DNA from: Nematostella vectensis
Taxonomy: Eukaryota > Cnidaria > Anthozoa > Actiniaria > Edwardsiidae
Length of the DNA stretch: 64,000 nt
Direction of reading: 5' to 3'
NCBI RefSeq assembly: GCF_932526225.1
Contig: NC_064036.1
Location: 18,002,953 to 18,066,952, forward strand
Below, in pieces: positions 39,201 through 52,100 of this stretch; position 1 is the stretch's first letter, and each line of letters opens with the position of its first letter. The position numbers were made by a program, and so were the translations under genes. The notes under the pieces were generated by a model that worked only from the letters and a program-made list of their open reading frames with translations, was not told the origin of the DNA and made no database searches.

Positions 39201-40813
39201 CGTGCTGTAGCTAGGAGAGAAAGGGTCGTGCACAGGGCAATCCACCTCAATAAAACATTTGGCCATTTCATGCTTCCCCCCCCCCTCAGTCCTGGCTATG
39301 CACCTCCCCCTTTAGTTAATTCAAATGGATTTCCTGTATCTGCCTTACCTCAGGAGAAGACATGGTGAAGATACTGTCCTCTTCAGCCTCCGCACCAGAC
39401 CACAGCATTCGCCTTGGCTCCGCCTCCATGTACTCTGCACTAGTACTGGATGTCTTAATTATCTTCCGGGGTTCCTTTTTCTTCCTTGATGAGGACCCCT
39501 CCGCCTGCCGACACATGTCCAGGGAGCCATTACTGGGTATAATTGCACTGTTGTTGTCAAGACTTACATGCTCTGCTCTAGTATCCTCTCCTAGTAGCAC
39601 TACATGACTTCTGGTAGACGATGCACCAAAACTGTCCTCACCATTACTATTATTCAGAGCAGCAGATGGTTCTTGTGCTGCCTTACTGAGCTCAAAGTCA
39701 ACATGAAACACGTGATCACTGTGTGTTATGGGTAGTGAGCTGGGCAATGAATTGGATGGGAAGGCTGTGATGACTTCAGGAAGAGTATTTTTTGTTTCTG
39801 TTTCATCTGTTATTTCTGATCCTGATTGTGTGACTTGTTGATGGGAAACTGCTGGTGGTGATAGCAGGACTGGTTGATGCATGGCCACTATTGACCTTTG
39901 CACAGCCAGTTGATGCGTGACAGCTGGTGGTGATTGTGTGACTGTTTGAACATGACCAATGAATGTTTCTTGTGTGTTATCCTTGCTATCATCTGTTTGA
40001 ATCCCAATGCTTCTCACAAACTTTCCACTTTCTGATGGCTTTGATTTGATTGGTTCCCAGATGCAACAGGGCTCGTTCACAGCTTTATGATCTTTGGGTT
40101 TCAGGCACTGAAAAAAATAACAAGCAAAATATGATTGAGTTGGTGTATTTGCAAGATCATAACCATGACCATTTTACTAATCAACTGGCTTTGAACAGCA
40201 GCTCAGAATGAATAAATAAAAAACATCACACAGACATCTGTGGGGGTGGAAAACCAGGCAAGAGAGAAAGGAACACCACTAAATGAAAACAAACTTTAAT
40301 CAGACTCCAACTCGACAATTCTCAACACAAGGCTTTCAAGTACCCACAATCTATGCGGATTTACACTACACATATTTCCAATGAACTTAAAGGTCAAAAG
40401 CTTGCTGCCATAGAAATTCCATCACTCATCTCTAATCTTGGGAACAATTTCTTATACTGGACCTCATACAGCTACAAAAAGAAGATGTTTTTCTGAAATC
40501 TACATGTAAAAACATACCTAGGGCAAGGAAATCTAATTTATCCCAAGTTGTCCTTTATAATGTTTTCTTCAGCTTCAATGTACAATATTACCAATATTAT
40601 AATATCATTGCAGCAGACCTTGCAAGCTTAACTTCGTGAGGTTTCACAATCCCATCCCCCACCCCACGCAAACACACATGTATCTAAGTTGTGCACACTT
40701 ACAGCGCAGAAATGGATAGCCCATCGGTGCTCTCCAGACTTGACATTGTAGTAGAACAGAACTTCGCCTGACTTGCATTGGTATGCATACCAATCCTCGT
40801 CAACACCAACCAT
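36242..40813 (-). CDS. C2H2 zinc-finger protein, isoform ending in the seven-finger exon
   Basis: Three exons on the minus strand, 40813-40703, 40107-39349 and 37048-36242, join in phase to 558 residues. Exon 1 encodes a short WW-like segment (DEDWYAYQC, LFYYNVKSGEHRW). Exon 2 is a 253-residue low-complexity, Ser/Thr/Gln-rich linker with a basic patch SSRKKKEPRKIIK. The last exon carries seven fingers, beginning CQLCEAELPSAARLTEHIMRH, with TGE-like linkers such as THSGDKPHQC and HTDERPYPC; the final one, CSKCNLGFRTFSHFTYH, is followed by TDPRC. A DNA-binding transcription regulator is inferred; I do not recognise a specific orthologue. The ATG at 40813 is preceded by an in-frame stop and an apparent acceptor, so a 5' non-coding exon upstream is likely. 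Confidence 0.85.
37888..40813 (-). CDS. Same zinc-finger gene, isoform ending in the three-finger exon
   Basis: Exon 37888-38184 lies between exon 2 and the seven-finger exon, has a strong acceptor (TTTCTCTACAG), starts in the same phase 0 and ends with its own stop. Joined to 40813-40703 and 40107-39349 it gives 388 residues. It encodes three fingers: CPKCGTEFTRGKDFRHHLKGCH, CTYCYEIFNHEKKLKRH and CSECGKKFSENRNLRRH. Because it terminates translation, it must act as an alternative last exon to 37048-36242. Alternatively it could be used by a different promoter, but no start codon context supports that. Confidence 0.78.
38813..38960. mobile_element. MITE with CACCTATTTCA ends, copy 2
   Basis: Starts ACACCTATTTCAATAAAGGT then TGTCAGTGCAAATGGC; ends with the inverse TTTGCACTGACAACCTTTTG then TGAATAGGTAT. 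It is about 148 bp and lies in an intron of the zinc-finger gene. TA dinucleotides flank it. Confidence 0.8.
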
Positions 40814-42287
40814 AGTCTTGTTTTAACCTGGAAAACAGTATTCATGATATGATCTTATGCCAGGTCACCCTTTACACAAGGCAATGCATAATGGTCATTT
40901 TTATGGGTTTATACGTTTAGATCTTTAACTCTCTAATACGGCATTCATGACAAATTTTCCCTTAATCCTCTTTTTTTTAATAAGCAACAGATAATATAAC
41001 ATCCCCTCCTTCTCTTCTTCGGGGATCAAGATTGACCCTCTGCCGGAAAATGCATGCCTGTCAACTCTCCCACATTAGGCGGCAGTCTCAAGATTTTGGA
41101 CCCCTTCTCCCACTCTCCTGCGTTGAGCACCAAATCTCCCACTTTTTAGTGATTTTTATCGGCTCCTAAAAATTATTCTATAGAAAATCGTCATTTTGCC
41201 TATTTTCTATTAAAATATTTGAAACAATAATTCCCTTGCATAGCGCAACTATCTAACACCCTTGCAAGATCTTTAAGTGGATTTGTTCGTGAGAGCTTTC
41301 TATACAAAAAAATAAATATACCCCACCTCTCCCCCTAAAAAATTATCAAGGTTGACAGGTATGAAAATGTAGTGTCAATTTGCAAAATACATTGCTTCTA
41401 TTCTTGATAAGACCACTTTGCTTTTGACTAGTTGACACACCTGATGAAGCCTAAATACATCTAAATAAAGTATAAGTTTGCTAGAAGAACAGTTTTTATC
41501 TCCTCTCAGGGATTTACCATGAACTTTGCCCCCAGGAAGTTCCAAAACCCAAACAATTTGTTATCATCTTATGTTTATCAGGTACTAGACCCAACTAAAA
41601 TAAACAATACAGAATCTAGACAACATACTCATTGTACTGGATGGGATTACATTTCCTAATCATGAAAGTATAAAATATCCTCAAATGCATTCCTTCATTA
41701 TAAAATACTTTTAAGTAACTTAAATGTATGGACACCCTGTTATACACAAAAATATAGGTCCAAAAAAATCATAATCAATAAAATCACAACTAAAACAACA
41801 TAGGCATGTCATGAAGTGTTTGTTCAATATCTGAATGTACCTTGGCGCCATTACAAGAAATACAGATAAGACATCTATAAGGCTCGAGTTACTGTTCAAC
41901 AACCGCGACACTTTTTTCAACTGAGTGACAGAAAAAAGAGGGGTAGAAAAATATCCTTTCTAGGGAACATTACGATAATCAAATTTGTGAAAGATCAAAC
42001 TGTGATTACAAATGGGCAAACAACAAGTTACATGTTTTGAGAATATATTTGAGAGGTTCGCAAGCTGGCATGGTAAAAGCATTAAACATTCATTCATCTC
42101 CATTCCATTGTTTCACCGCGGTCACCCGTCCAAGCGAAATGCTGTTGCTCCACATGTTCGAAACAACAATAAGCAAAACTATATTCCCTAATAAAAACCC
42201 AAACCCTTACAATATCCAAGCCAACACCAGACGGTAGAAAAGCACGAAATACTGAGACGCGGCTAGCATCCAAGTCGCCACATCACA
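40814..42287. other. Upstream region of the zinc-finger gene, nothing firm
   Basis: A 5' non-coding exon probably exists because the sequence just above the ATG at 40813 looks like an acceptor (TTTTCCAG). I could not place that exon. No coding similarity is seen. Confidence 0.4.
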
Positions 42288-42525
42288 CTACATGTCCCGC
42301 AACTCGAGCGAGTTGTTCACTGCGGCCTTCTTTCCCTCGGCCGCGTGTGGTAAACATTCTGGAATACGTTTTAAATCGAAGCTAATGACGGTAGACCGTG
42401 TAGTAATGTACCTTGTGATATAATTAGTGTTCCCAGGAGGCAGTTCAGTTAGTTTTCTTGCCGCTAATTCTGTGTAATTGAAGAAGTCGCTAACCGTAGT
42501 TGTCGTAGATGCTGTGTGATCTGGA
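42288..42525 (-). CDS. Possible exon of unknown gene
   Basis: An open frame of about 78 codons (HTASTTTTVSDFF, then NYTELAARKLTELP) ends at a stop at 42288. It is preceded by a good acceptor tract TTGTGTTTTTGTTTCCAG. I do not recognise the sequence. It could be a terminal exon of an unseen minus-strand gene, a 5' exon of the zinc-finger gene read in the wrong frame, or chance. Confidence 0.2.
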
Positions 42526-42950
42526 AACAAAAACACAAGTGGTGAAGCTTGGTAACCACTCCATCACCCCAAGGCGTGGCTACAACTGTCGGTTCTCGGT
42601 TCGCGGGGGTTAGCCTCTTGCAGGCGTTAGGCAGGTGGCTATTCGCGGGGGTCATCTCTATCTATTTTACACTGTTCTAAATTTTTACGTGTTTACTTTT
42701 TCTTTCTTATAGAGATAGTGCTTGGGGCATTACCTTCGAAGGTATTTCTGGCCGAGAAGAAAAGGAGACAAGTATCTTTATCGACACTATATTTTGGCGC
42801 GCGCAATTGGGAAACTCTGTCACCCTAGGCGAGCAAATGTTTTGGAACACTTTGGTCTTATCGACTAGATGAGAGATTTGGGGCGTTTTAAGAAAGCCAA
42901 TGCTAATTTAGCGGCATGCATCCATCAAGAAAAAAAAGAAGCTATTTTCT

Positions 42951-43491
42951 ATGCACTAGTCATCCGAAACCCCCACCCCCATGGTCCCGGGGAAGTGTGG
43001 GGTTAAGGTGGGGGTTTTGAGCGAGAATCTCTCCCGAGGGGGTGGGGGAGTTGGCAGTTTTTTACTCTAAGACTTATCCCCACCGTGGGGGTTTGGGACA
43101 AGTGAATAGTGTCACAAATATCATGTTAGTTTCTGGCTTGAGACTCTTTTTTTTCTGTAGCAAGCAATTCCATGTATCAGCATGTGGCATACTGCACGGC
43201 GACATGTGCAAAAACGAATATTAAAAAAAATGCCAGATCAAGGTGATTTATTTTTCCACCTTTTTTTGTAACTGTTATCTTCATAGTAATTGGTATAAAT
43301 GTACTCGCTGAAGTGTACTGGCTTTGAAAGTTAAAAAAAGCTTATTTCAGATGACTTGTTGTCGGGTAGTTGTTGCCTATAGTTTGCATCCAAGGGGTAG
43401 GGGCATTTAACTGCTGTTTTTTCCCGAGGGGGTGGGGTTTTTTCTCGGTTTTCTAGTACAGGGTTAAAGTCTAACCCCCCACTCTTCCCCT
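42951..43491. mobile_element. Copy of the ATGCACTAGTCA element, cut by a foldback insertion
   Basis: Begins ATGCACTAGTCATCCGAAAC and shares its interior (TCAGATGACTTGTTGTCGGG region) with 20639-21215 in inverted orientation. The right end is missing: sequence stops at CACTCTTCCCCT where the next element starts. Confidence 0.75.
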
Positions 43492-44167
43492 GGGGCCGGT
43501 TCCTGAAAGGCTGATTAACTTAACCCTAGATCAGCGCCTAATCCCGGGTTAAAATTTGCTAATCGTAGGTTAGTTAACCTACGGATAACTCACTGTTCCC
43601 GAAAGCCAAGTATTCCCCCGATTTACTGACCCTGGATTAAACAAGTGAAAAACTGGTTTGACGAGTAAAAGTCACACAGGGTACCCAGTAGATCAACAGA
43701 GAGCAACTCAAATTAACCTTTGGCGGTTTTATTTTCGCAGAGAAGCCACAAAACACCTCTACATCACCTGTAATTACCTCCATTTCATTGCCAAAAATGT
43801 CATTTGCAGGATTCGAGTTGGTGCGTGACACTAACGATTTTAGAGTCAGCAACGCAACTAAGGTCGCATAACAAAGCGAAATGTTAGGACATTTGATTCC
43901 TACGTTTTTTTTTTGTCAGCAACATTTTATGAAACATTAGTTCTACTACAAAGTTTGAGGGCTTGTTTTACGCCCACTAAACCGTAGCGTAGGTTGGCGG
44001 GTTAACCCACCTCGTGAGCAGGGTTAGATTTTTTTCCGAACTAATCCAGAGTTAGCGTTCACCAGCGTTTTTGGGAACAGAACTAATCCGGGGGTAAAAA
44101 TCTAATCGTGGGTTAGGGCAAATTTAACCCTGGGTTAGCGCTAATCGGCTTTTCAGGAACCGGCCCC
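43492..44167. mobile_element. Foldback element, GGGGCCGGTTCC family, copy B
   Basis: Starts GGGGCCGGTTCCTGAAAGGC and ends TTTTCAGGAACCGGCCCC. It is oriented opposite to copies A and C judged by the internal block with GGTACCCAGTAGATCAACAG. Non-coding. Confidence 0.85.
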
Positions 44168-44278
44168 TGAAGGTTGGATTTGATAGGTGGTAGGTATTTA
44201 GGCGATACTCACTTTCAGGCACCAAGACATCTGTGATCTAATGCACTAGTCAATTGAAACCCCCACCCCCATGGTCCA

Positions 44279-44769
44279 GGGGCCGGTTCCTGACAAAAAA
44301 AAAAAACGTAGGGATCGAATGTCCTAACATTTCGCTTTGTTATGCGACCTTAGTTGCGATGCTGACTCTAAAATTGTGCTGGGACAGACAGATACATGAA
44401 ATTTATACTTGAAATGAATCTGTCTCGTTAGTGTCACGCACCAACTCGAATCCTGCAAATGACATTTTTGGCAATGAAATGGAGGTAATTACAGGTGATG
44501 TAGGGGTGTTTTGTGGCTTCTCTGCGAAATAAAACCGCCAAAGGTTAATTTGAGTTGCTCTCTGTTGATCTTCTGGGTACCCTGTGTGAATTTTACTAGT
44601 CAAACCAGTTTTTTACTCGCTTAATCCAGGGTCAGTAAATCGGGGGAATACTTGGCTTTCGGGAACAGTGAGTTATCCGTAGGTTAACTAACCTACGATT
44701 AGCAAATTTTAACCCGAGATTAGGCGCTGATCTAGGGTTAAGTTAATCAGCCTTTCAGCAACCGGCCCC
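44279..44769. mobile_element. Foldback element, GGGGCCGGTTCC family, copy C, internally deleted
   Basis: Starts GGGGCCGGTTCCTGAC, then an A-tract directly followed by internal sequence (CGTAGGGATCGAATGTCC), so most of the left subterminal arm is missing. It ends AACCGGCCCC. It sits inside the left end of another ATGCACTAGTCA element (44241-44278), which ends at CATGGTCC. Confidence 0.82.
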
Positions 44770-46153
44770 AGAATGATAGGAAAATAACGCGCCCTAAGAA
44801 TTAATCTTAGACTGAAACTCCACATAATTGTAGTACTCTTCTTAACACTTCATTCATTCGAGCTATGGACCACCCACGCCTTGAAGTGAGTACTTACAGG
44901 TCTAGTAGAGGCTGACATGAACTTAAAGTGCCATATGGGCGTGTTCTGCACGTCCTGATGTTTTGATAGACCAAACATTTGTAAAACTGTGCTAATATGT
45001 GCTGTTGTTAAATGTAGTTCGGATTGAAGGACGTTGTTTCTGTAAAACTCTCCATTCCTGCCATCACCCTTAAAACTTTAGTAGAACTGTATGCACCAAA
45101 GGGGTGTGGTTATAGGCTTGACTATATCCTGCAATACACCAATAAAAGTGAAAATGAAAAATGATTTTTAGCTCGCAGTCCGTATCAAAGGCATTCTGTA
45201 TAAGCGATTCGCGTTATCTTTAGTGGAACTGTAAGTACTCTGGACGTGGGTACACATCTCGAAGGAAGAGTGTACAAATTTTTAGAGGGGGGGGGGGGGT
45301 ATATCCAAAATTACTCATTGCACCATTCTCTATCACTGTGCCAAATTTTATAGATGTTCCACACATTTAAACGACGTTGCACCATTTTCTTCAATTACCA
45401 ATGCAGATATAAAACAAACAAACAAAAACAATTCGAGGAAAGCTCATGTCATCACAAATGACACCTCTTTATTTCAATTGTACACGCTGTATTTTAATTA
45501 CGATACGTTTCGCTAGAATAAAGGCATAAGTATAAGAAAGGGGTCTTGTGCTTACGGGGAATTTCAACTTGGGTGAATTTTCTGGTTAAAATAGCGCTAC
45601 CTCTAAACAAAATTCAATTAGTTCAATAGCCATTTCCATGTTTTGGGGATGGAACGAAGAATGGACGTAAGATAGTGTTTCTTGTTTAAGCCACAGTTGT
45701 TTTCCATATTTGGAAAAACATCAAAGTCTGAATCAAATACAAGTTCTTCGAATATGACCGTAGTTAGTAGAGGACTCCTACATTAGAACGCGTCATACCT
45801 TCTGCCTCATGAACAAGAATTTCAATGCTTGTTTACACGCTAGCATTGAAGCCTTAACCTTTCTCCCTATGAAAACTGAAGATAAATTTACATAATTCCT
45901 GCTTCACCTTTCCGAAGAACATTACTCTTTCAAAAGTATTTCCAATATTTCCTTTGAAGTATATGATTGTATAATTTTACTGTAATTTTAAACATGCTCA
46001 ACGATCGTAAAAAAAAGTGTAGATATAATAAAACAATCTCCCCCCCTCCAAAAAAAAAAAAAAACCTTCCAGTTATCACATTGGGGTAAACACAAAAATT
46101 TCTCAAGTTGCTAGGGTCTAGGGTACACATAAATTCTAGCTCAAGAGGGTGAC
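44770..46153. other. Intergenic, nothing recognised
   Basis: AT-rich sequence with a G homopolymer at about 45288-45298 and A-rich tracts. The 3' UTR of the minus-strand MAT gene should occupy its right end. No exon or RNA gene was recognised. Confidence 0.5.
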
Positions 46154-49100
46154 TTATGTCTCAAACTTGTCATGCTGTTTGATGTCGGGGTCATGCCATT
46201 CTGGTTTCTTGATGTACTTGAGGGGTTTGGGAACCTCCCAAGGGAACCCAGGTTTGAAGTGGCCATATAGACAGGTGCTTTGGTAAATTGGCTTCTTCAG
46301 GTCTAGATCTCTGTAGGTCAGAACCAGAGATAAATGGGGTGCAGAGAAAAGTCATTATAGTCATCAGCGAAAAATTATTAGTGATACAATTTGATATGTT
46401 CTCTTAATCAGAACAAGCAGATCTATATAGGTCAAAACCAGGGATTAATTGGGTGCACAGAAAAGTCATATATAGCCATCAGGGGAGAATATGATACATA
46501 TATATGATATACTTACTAAATCGGGTCAACATTGAGGTGCAGAGAAATGTCATATAAAGTTGTCAAGGCAATTTTCTGTAAATCTCCCCTGTGTGTTATG
46601 GAGAGATCCCCAGGGCTATTAATAATTTTGGTTTTGACTTGTAATTCCAGGGTACCATACCTGACTATAACCCCAGGCCTCAGGTCAAAGTTGTGCTTGA
46701 TGACTTCCAATAACTCTTCTTCAGGACGGTACCCGGTACCATATGTGAAGACAGATATAGACAATGGCTCTGCCACACCAATGGCATATGACAATTGAAC
46801 CAGAACCCTGTGACAGAGCTTAGCAGCTACCAGAGACTTGGCGATCCAGCGGGCGGCATAAGCAGCCGATCTATCAACCTGGGTTGGCAAGACACATGTC
46901 ACGCTTAATAACAATAACCAGCGATTTTATCTCTACACTAGACGTCTAATTACTGTAGACAGCAACTAGTGCATTCATCTCTACAGGTCCAAAATAAAAG
47001 CTTGCATGTCTAGATGTCTAATTAGTAAGCAACCAGCGTTTTCATCATTACAAGTCAAAACTGAAAGCTTGCTTTTATTAAACACTAACGACTGCTTCAA
47101 TCTCTTCAGGTCAAAACTAAAAGCTCCAATGTCTACATGTCAAAATACTGCAGACAGCAACAAGCGTTTACATCTTTAATATGTCCTAACTAAAAGTTTG
47201 CTTTCACTAGACAGCAAAAACTACTTTCATCTCTACATGTCAAAACTGAAAGCTGACATGTCTAGATGTCTACACCTTTTTCTGTTTATTAACAGGAAAG
47301 GGACATTCATTTTTGCCAGATGTTGTATTGTTAAGGTGTGTTGTAGGTTTATCAACATTGCAAGAAACATCCTTAGCGTGACTCTACTTTCAATTACAAG
47401 GATTGAATATGCGCAAATCAATTATTGTCAAACCACATTCATGAATGTCACCTTGATGAACATAATTGTCTGAAAAGGCTTGTTAATTGTCGTTGTTTAT
47501 TTAAATAGCACTAATGAATTTTCTGTTTCATATAACTGATTGTCAATAAACGCTACTGATTGTCCAAACGTGTAATTTTTTATTACATGCAAAATTTTCC
47601 ATTGCACGCAAAAGAATGTTCATTCAATTTGAATGAGTGCCCAATTGCGTTGATGCTATTGAATGTTCGCACATATTCAATTATTGTTATTGAGAGTCGA
47701 GTCACACTAAGATGTTTCATGCGATGTTGATGAATGTACAATACACGTTATCGATACAACGTTTGGCACAAATGAATGTCTCTCTCCTGTTAAAGGTGTA
47801 ACTAGACAGCAACCAGCGTTTACATCTTTTCATGTCCCAACTAAAAGCTTGCTTTCACTAGACCACTGCTTTCATCTCTAGATGTCAACACAGACAGTTT
47901 ATGCTGTCTGTTGACAAAAAGTCAAAATTGACCTTAAGGCCAAATAGATATCATAGCGTGAATAACCATTTTGCAAGTACTGTAGGGGTAGAAAGGAGCA
48001 GTCTATACATAGGGAATACTAAGTAGAGGAGAAATTAAAACAGGTGGAGTTCACAAATTGTAGCAGGGTGACACTTGTAACCATTACCTTGCTAGGGTCC
48101 TTGCCAGAGAAAGCGCCACCTCCATGGGCACCCCATCCACCATAGGTGTCCACGATGATCTTCCTGCCGGTCAGACCGGCGTCACCCTGTGGTCCACCAA
48201 TCACAAACGAGCCTGATGGCTGCATGTGGTAGACAGTGTCGTTGTCAATGTATTTTTCAGGTACAACTTCCTGTGAGAATAAATATGGAAGAAAAACTAT
48301 TATCAAGACATTATGCATGGCTGTATACAGCTAACTTTCTAGGGCTGTAGAGCTCGGGATATAATAGCAATAAACGTGTATTCATAACTCTTGTCCATAT
48401 GCTTTCTTGTACTGTACGCTCTGTACGCTTGGTTTGTGCACGTTTGTGATCATGTGGCAGGGTTGTTCAACTTCCAAGAATGCCTATTGTTTATGTCCTT
48501 CGAAGTTTGCCGGGTTTCCAAACCATCTTCCTCTTCTAACTATGATTGTATCTATTTTTATTTTTTAAATGGTATGTGGTTGGCATGGATGTCATAAAAT
48601 GTGCAATATTTAGGTATTTTGGTCAATCTTCAGAAAAAAGGATGGAACTGCAAAGCCCGGTTCAAATAAGTCATTTGTTACATATGTAGATCGAGATGTC
48701 AATCAAATTACAGGAGTTACAAAAAGAGGGGGGGGGGGGGTGAAACAAGGGTTTTAAAAAAGGGGGCCCGGTTTCTTTGTTATTCCTTGGATTTCCTTAT
48801 ATTTCATGTTATCCCTAAGCCAAATATCTGAAAATAGGGTGGGCGTGGGTGCGCTTGGCATACCCCTAGATCAGCTCCTGCCAATCCTGCATTTTGAGTA
48901 CAAGAGCAAATTCAACAGTCTTGTTTATGTTTTTAATGGCAAATAAAATATTGATCTATGTGAGTTTTTTTCACCAGCAGAAGCAGCGGAATGTGATAAA
49001 TTTGGTTTACCTTGTTTCTCACCAATTAAAACAATGATCTCTTCAATAACATAGCCCCTACTGCAGCAGCAAACAATGGTTTAAGACCTAAACTTTGAAA

Positions 49101-52100
49101 TTTATTACAAGCCAAACTTGTACAAATAAAAAACACATCTTCAATAACAACCCAAATGAATCAGACAAGATACAACCTTTGATAGAAATTCTAAACATTT
49201 ATCTGAAACTTGAGAAAAATAAGAATTTTTAAGGCCACCATCAAATGTTTCCCAAATCAGACCCCTTTAAGGCCCCTTTAAGGCCTTACAAAATATGAAA
49301 TAAAGATTTTTTAAGGCCCAGTGGAACCATCAGTAATAAATTAGATCCACTCCTTGCAACCGGTTCCTGGAATTACAGCTTCTCAGTTAAAGTAATGTTC
49401 AAAACATAGACCTACCTTAACAACATAGTCCATTAATTCTTTTCTCATCACATCAAGTTCAATGTTTGGGTCGTGCTGTACAGAAATGACGATAGTATGG
49501 ACACGTAGAGGGACAGCTTTTCCTCCTTGAAACTTGTACTCAACAGTGACCTGGGTTTTGGAGTCCGGCCTCACCCAGGGAAGGGATCCGTTGCGCCGAC
49601 AGTCTGCCAGTCTCTTGTTTAACCCATGAGCAAGCACCACTGTTAATGGCATCAACTCATCTGTCTCGTCAGTAGCGTAGCCAAACATGAGACCCTGGTC
49701 CCCTGCTCCGAGATCTTCATCACTTCTGCCAATGTGCACACCCTGAGCAATATCGGGGCTCTGCTGTTCAATGGCTTGCAGGACAGTGCAGGTTTTATAA
49801 TCAAACCCTGAGAACAAATGTTTGGGTATATTAATAACATTAACAATTATCATACTATGTTCTATGGCTTGCAGGACTGTGCAGGTTTTGTATTCTATGG
49901 CTTGAAGAATTGTAAAGGTTTTGTAATCAAACCCTAAGACACAAATGTTTAGGTATATTGATAATAATAACAAATAACATAATCTGTTTTATGGCTTAAA
50001 GAAGACACAAACAGCTAAAAAATAGAAATTATTGTAACATAACATATGTTTAGTCCGATTCAAGTGCAGAAACAACACTGTTCAAAAAAAACAAAAAAAA
50101 ATGTACGATTAAACTCAACTTAATAGTCCTAGGAAAATGCTGGAGAAAGTGGATGAAACCAAAGAATTCAAAACACAGGTAGTATTGTATCTAAAGTTGT
50201 ATCTCTAATATGAAATATAAAGTAGAGTTAGCAGATCCTTACGAGATATTGTGCAAGACTGGCCCAAGAGAATATGAGTCATCTCTATAACATACCTTTA
50301 CTTGAGTCATCATATCCAATCTGTTTGATTGTATCCCTCACAACCTTCTGATAGTCTACATTCGCTAAAGAGGTGATCTCTCCGCAAACAACAATCATGC
50401 CAGTCTTGGCTACACTCTCTGATGGAAGTAAGAAACATTCATTATATTTTTGTGAAATTGCAAGGCTCAAAGTCTGTGTTTAATTTAAGCAAAGCTGTCA
50501 ACCCAACTTGGACAGAAATCTTGTGAATTCGGCTGAAATACAGTAAATATGTGAAGAAAAAAAACAAGAGAGCCAGATGCGGATGAATACAGAGAATGTA
50601 TGAACATTCTCACAAAAATTTGGCTTGTGATGAGGTCCAAAATCTTATGACACCAACCTAATGCAGGTAAGTTGACAGCTATGCTATTGTATCTATTGTT
50701 TGACTACTTTGTTATTCAATGGGGTTGGATTTGAAGATAGTGCTAGATTTCATAATATGGAGTTTATTTGTTTTTTACAATTGATAGTGAGGGTGGGGGC
50801 GTTAAATAGAGGGGGCATTTATTAGAGAGGGGCGTTCAAAGCCTATGTGTAGCTGCTCACTTGCAAACATTTTGAAGGGTCTACGCAAGGGCGGCGATAA
50901 TCGTGTTAACCGACGTCACAGCTTTAGCAGGAAAACCTATAATAGTCTCTGATTGGCCACTCACTTTAAAAGTTCTCTTGGATATTATGATAGGCTCAGA
51001 TCAGAAGTTGAAATCATGGGTTCCCGCTGTTTCCGGTGTGAGTTTATCTAGCTGTTCAAGTATGGAGAAAAACACTACGACTCCACCACCTGTCCTAAGT
51101 TCAGCCTTAGAAGATGTGTCAATGTTATTTGGGATAGAGAAACCACACAAAGAACAAGAGAAGGCTATCTCTGTTTTTCTGGCGGATGTTGTTGATGTCT
51201 TTGTGAGCCTTCCTACTGGCTACGGAAAGTCTTTCATTTTCCAAGGAATTCCGATATTTTAGTTATTTTCCAAAGTTCTATCCAAAGAGGCTAGTTATTT
51301 TTAACCAAATTGCTCCTTTTAAACAGCAGATCACGCCAACTCCTGCATATGTATGCCCTTGTGTTGTTTACACAGAAATCTAAACACTCAAGTTCACTTC
51401 AAACGCTGAAAGTAAAGGAGTGCTTGCTATCCCTGTTTGCAATCTTTCTCAATTACCCTCTTACAAAGAATGCAGGTATACATTAGCAGAATTAATACGA
51501 AGGAATGTGCACTTAGAAAGTAGCAGCATTAAATGGCGATGTTGGAATGTATGTTTGTTTATTTGCCCGCTTAAATAGAAAACCAATGCACAGTTGTCAA
51601 ATTCATTTATTCAAATTTATTACTATCGCGTGACGGAACACGATTATCGCCGCCTTGGTGTAGACACTAGGAGAGGATATTTTCGTAAGTTAGCGGCTAC
51701 ATGTAGGCTAGGGCGTTCAATACAAACTTTTAAGCTTAGGGGGGTGTTCATTAGGTAGGAGGAACTCTTTAAATAGGGGGTGTTTTATTAGATCATTTAA
51801 GATAAACACAAATTTGAAATGGTATGCTTGAAACATCTGTGAAACTATTCTTGACACAGGTACCCTAAGCTCACAATGGGTGGTCATGTTATGTTGTGTT
51901 TGTAGTTTGAAGTAAACATTTGGAATTTAAATGAGCTGTTTCATTTTATTATAAAATCAAATCTTAAAAATCTCAATAATATCCATACGTTTGATGTGTC
52001 TTCAATGTGGTCTGAATGAAATTTTAGGCTACATTGGCGAGTATTTTGCAAGTAAGGCTGCTAAGTCTCCCTTATTACAAAAAGTGAAGAAAGCTAGCAG

